Positions 3,794 to 8,344 of a stretch of 8,344 nt of DNA are shown here, piece after piece. The stretch's first letter is position 1, and every line of letters begins with the position of its first letter. The translations under genes and the position numbers were made by a program. Source of the stretch: Alphaproteobacteria bacterium (lineage in GTDB: Bacteria; Pseudomonadota; Alphaproteobacteria; Sphingomonadales; Emcibacteraceae); contig JAADGA010000091.1 in the NCBI GenBank assembly GCA_013152615.1, positions 1 through 8,344 of the forward strand. The letters run 5' to 3'. The notes under the pieces are model-generated. The model had not been told where the DNA came from. It saw only the letters and a program-made list of their open reading frames with translations, and searched no databases.

Positions 3794-6145
3794 TTAAAAT
3801 CTGGTTCCGATGTTAAATTGGAAAAATTCTGTTCTGTCATATTTATTTGACAAAATAGCTTTGGCAAAGTCAACCCTAAAGGGGCCGAATGGTGACGTCC
3901 AGGTAAACCCTACCCCTGCAGATACCCTTGGCTTGGGGGTATCCCCTACGATCGTATGTATAGCACCGGTGGACGGGTTAAACAACTGGTTGGGCAAGTC
4001 AATGGAAAACAACGCACCGGCATCAACAAACACACTGGCCTCAATCCCAAGCTCCCTTGCCCCGGACCCAAGCGGAATGAATACCTCAAGCGAGCCCTTG
4101 TAGAAAATATTACCGCCAAGGGCCGAACGGGTCAGATTATCCCGTGGGCCGATCCCTGCGCGCTGAAACCCGCGCATCCGCGGATTGCCGAGGAAGAAAC
4201 GGTCGTTAATGCGTACGCTCTGGCCAAGGCCGATGACATGGCCCCCTTCCGCCTTGGCCCCGAAAATCCAGCGGCCATAAATCGGCACAAAGTAATCATA
4301 GTTAAGGCGCGTCCGGATATATTTTACATTACCGCCAAATCCGGCAACATCCTGACTGATAATAATGCGCTGGCCCCGGTTCGGCTTTTTCAGGTTATCC
4401 AGAGTGTTATAGGAAATCCCGTAGCCGATTGATGACGTGGTGAACGTCCCGATATTCGAGGTTAGAAACGGACTGCGGCTGCCCAGAAACAGGGAAGGGT
4501 ATTTGATCTTGTCCCGCCGCAGATTATAACGGCCACTCATCACCATATATTCGGTCACCGGAAACGCGGTACGCAGCCCAATTCCGAAGGAATCCTGGGT
4601 GAAATTTGCCAGCCTGAAATTGACATTGCGGTAAAACAGATTAACCCCGGCGACAACCGGACGGCCAAGGAAATAAGGCTGGGTAAAACCGATATCAATC
4701 TGTTTGCTCCGGCTGGAAACCCGGCTGCTGAAGCGCAGGTCCTGACCGGTACCCATAAGATTTCTTTGCCGGATACTGAAATCAAACATAAATCTGTTCA
4801 GACTGGAGAAGCCCATACCGACCGAAAGCGACCCGGTTGACTGTTCCTCGACCGTGACATCAAGAATGGTCTTGTCATCGGTCGAGCCTTCGACCTGATC
4901 AATTTCAACGGATTTGAAAAAACCGAGCGATTTGATTCTGATCTTTGATCTTTTCATCTTTGCCGAGTTATAGGAATCACCCTCGACCAGCCTCATTTCC
5001 CGCCGGATGACATTGTCATGGGTGAGGACATTGCCGTGAATTTCAATCCGTTCCACATAAACCCGCGGTGCCTTGTTGACCACATAGGTAATATTGATGG
5101 TTTGTTTTTTCCGGTCCCGTCGAATACGCGGTCGCACATTGACAAAGGCATAGCCCTTTAGTCCGGCGATATCGGTCAGATACTCCACGGTTTTGTCAAT
5201 CAGCTTGGAATTATACAGATCACCCTTGCGGGTCAGGGTCAGCTTGCTCAGAATGGACGATTTCAGGTCCGGAATCTTGCTGATCACGGTAACCTTGCCG
5301 AAATGATAGATAACGCCTTCTTCAACCGTATAATTGACGAAAAAGTCTTTCATGTCCGGGGCGAGTTCGGCCACGGCGGAGGTGATTCTGAAATCCGCAT
5401 AGCCCTTGGAACGATAAAAATTTCTCAGCAATTGCTTGTCAAAGGCCATTCTGTCCGGATCGTAGGTATCGTCAGAGGTTAAAAATTTCCACCAGCGGCT
5501 CTCCTTGGACCGGATAATCGCGCGCAATTCATTATTGTTATAAACCCGGTTACCCATAAAGTTTATCTGGCCGATGCTGCTTTTGGGACCTTCGGTAATT
5601 TCAAAAATCAGATTGACCCGGTTCTGGTCGAGCTGGATTACCTTTGGCACGATGCTGGCGGCAAAGCGACCGCCACGGCGATAGATTTCCAGCAGCCGGG
5701 CAACATCCGCCCTGACCTTTGACCGCGAGAAAACAATCCGTGGCCGCAGATGAATTTCTTTATACAGCTTGTCGGATTTTTTATATTTGTTGCCTTCGAA
5801 TACGATCCGGTTGATAATGGGATTTTCCACCACCTCAATCACCAGAGCGGTGCCGGAGCGGCCAATCTTGACATCGGAAAATAACCCGGTGTTGAAGAGT
5901 GTTTTCAGCGAGCGGTCAACCTTCTTCTCGTTATAAACATCACCTTTATGGATAAAAAGATAGGATTTTACCGTTGCCGGTTCGATCCGCTGACTGCCAG
6001 TGACAATAATTTTCGTAATAACATCAGGGTTTATAGATGTGGATTGCTGTGCCTGTACCTCTCCGGCCCCTGAAAAAACGGCTCCTAAAAAGAAAACGAT
6101 CACAAATGCCCGGGTTACAAAAATTTTACGTATGCTGTTTAACAA
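3794..6145 (-). CDS. bamA: Outer membrane protein assembly factor BamA
   Basis: The 783-residue Omp85 protein is the essential core of the machine that folds beta-barrels into the outer membrane. A signal peptide runs to VQA (32). Five POTRA domains follow at about 43-110, 111-187, 190-277, 280-358 and 361-435, each opening with a strand such as ITKIIVTG, INRIVFEG and VERIEIHG. The barrel spans about 440-783. It contains the loop-6 motif MRGF (657-660), the SPFGPFRVDFA block (751-761) and a terminal aromatic residue (F783), the usual barrel signal. The length is normal (E. coli 810). The start codon appears to be TTG (6143-6145): no Met lies near the N-terminus, and AGGA (6155-6158) sits 9 nt upstream. 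The gene follows rseP by 49 nt and touches skp, its functional partner in outer-membrane protein delivery. Confidence 0.97.
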   Translation of the reverse strand: MLNSIRKIFVTRAFVIVFFLGAVFSGAGEVQAQQSTSINPDVITKIIVTGSQRIEPATVKSYLFIHKGDVYNEKKVDRSLKTLFNTGLFSDVKIGRSGTALVIEVVENPIINRIVFEGNKYKKSDKLYKEIHLRPRIVFSRSKVRADVARLLEIYRRGGRFAASIVPKVIQLDQNRVNLIFEITEGPKSSIGQINFMGNRVYNNNELRAIIRSKESRWWKFLTSDDTYDPDRMAFDKQLLRNFYRSKGYADFRITSAVAELAPDMKDFFVNYTVEEGVIYHFGKVTVISKIPDLKSSILSKLTLTRKGDLYNSKLIDKTVEYLTDIAGLKGYAFVNVRPRIRRDRKKQTINITYVVNKAPRVYVERIEIHGNVLTHDNVIRREMRLVEGDSYNSAKMKRSKIRIKSLGFFKSVEIDQVEGSTDDKTILDVTVEEQSTGSLSVGMGFSSLNRFMFDFSIRQRNLMGTGQDLRFSSRVSSRSKQIDIGFTQPYFLGRPVVAGVNLFYRNVNFRLANFTQDSFGIGLRTAFPVTEYMVMSGRYNLRRDKIKYPSLFLGSRSPFLTSNIGTFTTSSIGYGISYNTLDNLKKPNRGQRIIISQDVAGFGGNVKYIRTRLNYDYFVPIYGRWIFGAKAEGGHVIGLGQSVRINDRFFLGNPRMRGFQRAGIGPRDNLTRSALGGNIFYKGSLEVFIPLGSGARELGIEASVFVDAGALFSIDLPNQLFNPSTGAIHTIVGDTPKPRVSAGVGFTWTSPFGPFRVDFAKAILSNKYDRTEFFQFNIGTRF

Positions 6146-6194
6146 AGAATGCTGTCCTGCCTTTTTTCGCTTTTTTATAATAAAAGCCCACGCT

Positions 6195-7328
6195 TTACCA
6201 GTTAATTTTCAATATATCATTGAAGCTGGCAAGGAGCATCAATCCCAGAATAAAAACCAGGCCGACCCGAAAGCCGAATTCCTGGGTTTTTTCGCTTAAT
6301 TTTCGACCCAGAATTGCTTCGAATCCGTAATATAAAAGATGGCCGCCATCAAGCAGGGGAATCGGAAACAGGTTTATCGTTCCCAGACTGATCGAAATCA
6401 GGGCCATAACCCGGATCCAGAAATCAATCCCGCGTTTGGCCGATTCCCCGGCAATCTTTGCAATCCCGATCGGGCCGGAAAGCTCCTTCACCGATCTGGT
6501 GCCGACAATCATCTGCCGGATTCCCCGCAACGACTGCGTCACAATCATCCTGGTTTCGACCACCCCCGCCCATAATGCCGAAATCGGGCCATAATGGATA
6601 ACGGTGACCTTCTCGATATTCTGCACCCCGATCTGATATAATTGCTGTTGCTTGCCATTATCATCCAGCAGCGGCTTGCCGTCCCGGAAAATTTTTGTCA
6701 ACCGTGGAGTGAGCACCAGATGGACAAGCTTGTCCTTTCGCCTGACATCAAGTTTAAGGCTTTCTCCGGCGCTGTAGAGAACTTCAATTCTCAGGTCATT
6801 GAATCGTCTTATTTTGCTGCCGTCAATGGCGACAATGACATCTCCGGGTTTGATGCCGGCGGCTTCGGCGGCGCTGTCGGGCACAACGGAAGACACGACT
6901 GCCGGGGTATTGACCTGACCATACATATAGAAGAAGGTGGCGAGGATAAGGATGGCAAAGATAAAATTGGCGATGGGTCCGGCCAACACGATTGCTGCGC
7001 GTTGATATAATTTCTTGTGATGGAAGGAGACGTCCCTTTCCGCCGCGTTCATCTCGTCCAGCTTGTCGCCGGGAGTACTGGCTTCGCTGGCATCACCAAA
7101 GAATCTGACATAGCCGCCCATAGGGATATAACAAATTTTCCAGCGCGTGCCTTTTTTATCCGTCCACCCCCAGATTTCCGAACCAATGCCGATGGAAAAT
7201 ACCTCAACCCGGACATTATTCAGCCGGGCAATGATAAAATGCCCCCATTCATGAACAAATACCAGAATGGACAGCATCGCCAGAAAGGAAAATATATATA
7301 TGGCCGCGTTAATCAATGTCTCTGTCAT
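6195..7328 (-). CDS. rseP: Site-2 intramembrane metalloprotease RseP (M50)
   Basis: The 377-residue multi-pass inner-membrane zinc protease cuts transmembrane substrates such as anti-sigma factors and remnant signal peptides. The zinc motif HEWGH (26-30) is in the first membrane helix. The conserved YIPMGGYVRFFGD (67-79) and VLAGPIANFIFA (114-125) follow. A single PDZ domain spans about 142-208 (PDSAAEAAGIKPGDVIVAIDG). The second active-site motif NLFPIPLLDGGH (319-330) carries the third zinc ligand, D327. E. coli RseP has about 450 residues and two PDZ domains; the short one-PDZ form is common in alphaproteobacteria (MmpA type). The ATG at 7326-7328 lies 20 nt after dxr, with GGAAG and AGAAG as candidate ribosome binding sequences in the gap. 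Position between dxr and bamA is the conserved order for this class. Confidence 0.97.
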   Translation of the reverse strand: MTETLINAAIYIFSFLAMLSILVFVHEWGHFIIARLNNVRVEVFSIGIGSEIWGWTDKKGTRWKICYIPMGGYVRFFGDASEASTPGDKLDEMNAAERDVSFHHKKLYQRAAIVLAGPIANFIFAILILATFFYMYGQVNTPAVVSSVVPDSAAEAAGIKPGDVIVAIDGSKIRRFNDLRIEVLYSAGESLKLDVRRKDKLVHLVLTPRLTKIFRDGKPLLDDNGKQQQLYQIGVQNIEKVTVIHYGPISALWAGVVETRMIVTQSLRGIRQMIVGTRSVKELSGPIGIAKIAGESAKRGIDFWIRVMALISISLGTINLFPIPLLDGGHLLYYGFEAILGRKLSEKTQEFGFRVGLVFILGLMLLASFNDILKINW

Positions 7329-7348
7329 GATCTTCTATAATCTTCCAA

Positions 7349-8344
7349 TTATATCCTTCCTGTTATGTCCCGGGCGATTGCCCTTGCCTCATCATCAACG
7401 GCATAGACCATGTCAAGGCTGGTCAGGGGACAGGCCACCATCTGCGTCAATGTTTCTTCAACCGTCCGGGCAATATCAAGAAAACCTGTGCGGCCTTCAA
7501 GAAAGGCGTGAACGGCGACTTCATTGGCCGCGTTGAGGATAGTAGGGGCAGTACCACCGATATGCAACGCTTCTCTTGCAATTTCAAGGGCGTGAAATCT
7601 TACCGGGTCCGGGTCAAGAAAATCCAGCCGCCCACGGTCCTGTAGCCGTAATTTCTGGGCCGGTGTCTTGATCCGTCCTGGCCAGCCAAGGCAAAAGGAT
7701 ATCGGAATTCTCATGTCAGGGGTGCCGAGCTGTGCCAGCACCGACCCGTCCTGATACACCACCATACTATGGATAACCGACTGGGGGTGAACAACAATAT
7801 CAATCTGGCTTTGCCGGACCGGAAACAGGTGATAGGCCTCGATCATTTCAAGGCCCTTGTTCATCATGGTCGCCGAATCAACGGAGATCTTTGCCCCCAT
7901 ATCCCAGTTTGGGTGGGCAACCGCCTCCGCCGGGGTTACCTTTGCCATCGCTTTCAGGCTGTATTCCAGGAAAGGTCCGCCTGAAGCGGTAAGGATGATT
8001 GAGTCAACATCCTGTGGCCGGTCAAAATCAAATACCTGAAAAATGGCATTATGTTCAGAATCAACCGGTAACAATGTTGCCTGATAACGCGCGACCTCCT
8101 GCATCATAATATCGCCGGCACAAACCAGACATTCCTTGTTGGCCAGTGCCACCACAGCCCCGCGCCGGATCGCCGATAATGTTGGCCGAAGCCCGGCGGC
8201 GCCGACAATAGAGGCCATGACCCAATCGGCCTCAAGCCGTGCCGCCGCATCAAGCGCCTGTCGTCCCGCCGCGACCTCGACCGTGGTGTCGCTCAGGGCG
8301 TCCTTCAGCGCCTGATAACAGTTTTCATCGGCAATCACCGCCTG
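7349..8344 (-). CDS. dxr: 1-deoxy-D-xylulose 5-phosphate reductoisomerase (N-terminus outside window)
   Basis: The C-terminal 331 residues are present; the frame runs off the right edge, so the start and the NADPH-binding glycine motif (about 65-70 residues) are missing. The enzyme turns DXP into 2-C-methyl-D-erythritol 4-phosphate, the committed step of the MEP isoprenoid pathway. Diagnostic motifs in order are the ALANKECLV block, LPVDSEHNAIFQ (metal-binding D and E), TASGGPF, HPNWDMGAKISVDSATMMNKGLE (flexible loop and third metal ligand region) and the helical C-terminal domain with ILNAANEVAV. The stop is TAA at 7349-7351, and rseP follows after 20 nt. An in-frame GTG at 8336-8338 is an internal valine (AVIADEN), not a start. 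Upstream of the window uppS and cdsA would be expected, since undecaprenyl phosphate synthesis draws on this pathway. Confidence 0.97.
   Translation of the reverse strand, partial: QAVIADENCYQALKDALSDTTVEVAAGRQALDAAARLEADWVMASIVGAAGLRPTLSAIRRGAVVALANKECLVCAGDIMMQEVARYQATLLPVDSEHNAIFQVFDFDRPQDVDSIILTASGGPFLEYSLKAMAKVTPAEAVAHPNWDMGAKISVDSATMMNKGLEMIEAYHLFPVRQSQIDIVVHPQSVIHSMVVYQDGSVLAQLGTPDMRIPISFCLGWPGRIKTPAQKLRLQDRGRLDFLDPDPVRFHALEIAREALHIGGTAPTILNAANEVAVHAFLEGRTGFLDIARTVEETLTQMVACPLTSLDMVYAVDDEARAIARDITGRI

Noticed and set aside
3793..3873. Longer skp with a start at 3873
   Set aside because: It would overlap bamA by 80 nt and place 27 polar residues before an obvious signal peptide; the start at 3792 fits better.
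1..8344. Defence, toxin-antitoxin, secondary-metabolite or phage system
   Set aside because: All nine genes are recognised housekeeping, metabolic or transport genes. No unexplained gene remains that could carry such a system.

Overview
The window reads as a chromosomal segment of an alphaproteobacterium. The main reason is the minus-strand order dxr, rseP, bamA, skp, fabZ, which is the alphaproteobacterial envelope-biogenesis cluster. A single-PDZ RseP and an HSD10-type dehydrogenase fit this. I cannot place it below class level from the sequence alone. There are no phage, transposase, CRISPR or defence genes, no RNA genes, and no gene-free stretch longer than 300 bases.

Left part, plus strand: the 3' end of a 3-oxoacid CoA-transferase beta subunit (1-161), a ten-helix DMT/EamA permease (299-1177) and an HSD10-like short-chain dehydrogenase (1303-2082). 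The CoA-transferase and dehydrogenase suggest acyl-CoA, ketone-body or branched-chain catabolism. The permease substrate is unknown. A perfect 8-bp inverted repeat sits just upstream of the dehydrogenase and looks like an operator.

Right part, minus strand, read from the right edge leftwards: dxr (N-terminus outside the window), rseP, bamA, skp, fabZ and a glyoxalase I (gloA). The gaps are 20, 49, 1, 32 and 4 nt, so this is very probably one transcription unit. It joins isoprenoid precursor supply, intramembrane proteolysis, outer-membrane protein assembly and fatty-acid synthesis. The lipid A genes lpxD and lpxA, usually found beside fabZ in this cluster, are absent here; gloA sits where lpxA is expected.

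The most unusual signal is a family of degenerate short tandem repeats at four places: 194-289, 1173-1227, 2098-2253 and 3086-3145. All are built on a C-C/T-A/T/G-GAA core (CCAGAA, CCTGAA or CTGGAA) preceded by an AT or purine-rich spacer. In the two plainly non-coding arrays the period is 11 (to 12) bp. Inside the fabZ reading frame it is exactly 15 bp, and just upstream of and in frame with the permease it is exactly 12 bp. In every array the core points in the direction of transcription of an adjacent gene. The dehydrogenase also carries an unrelated in-frame 15-bp tandem duplication. The family may be an expanding, slippage-driven sequence that has entered the FabZ N-terminus; that interpretation is inference.
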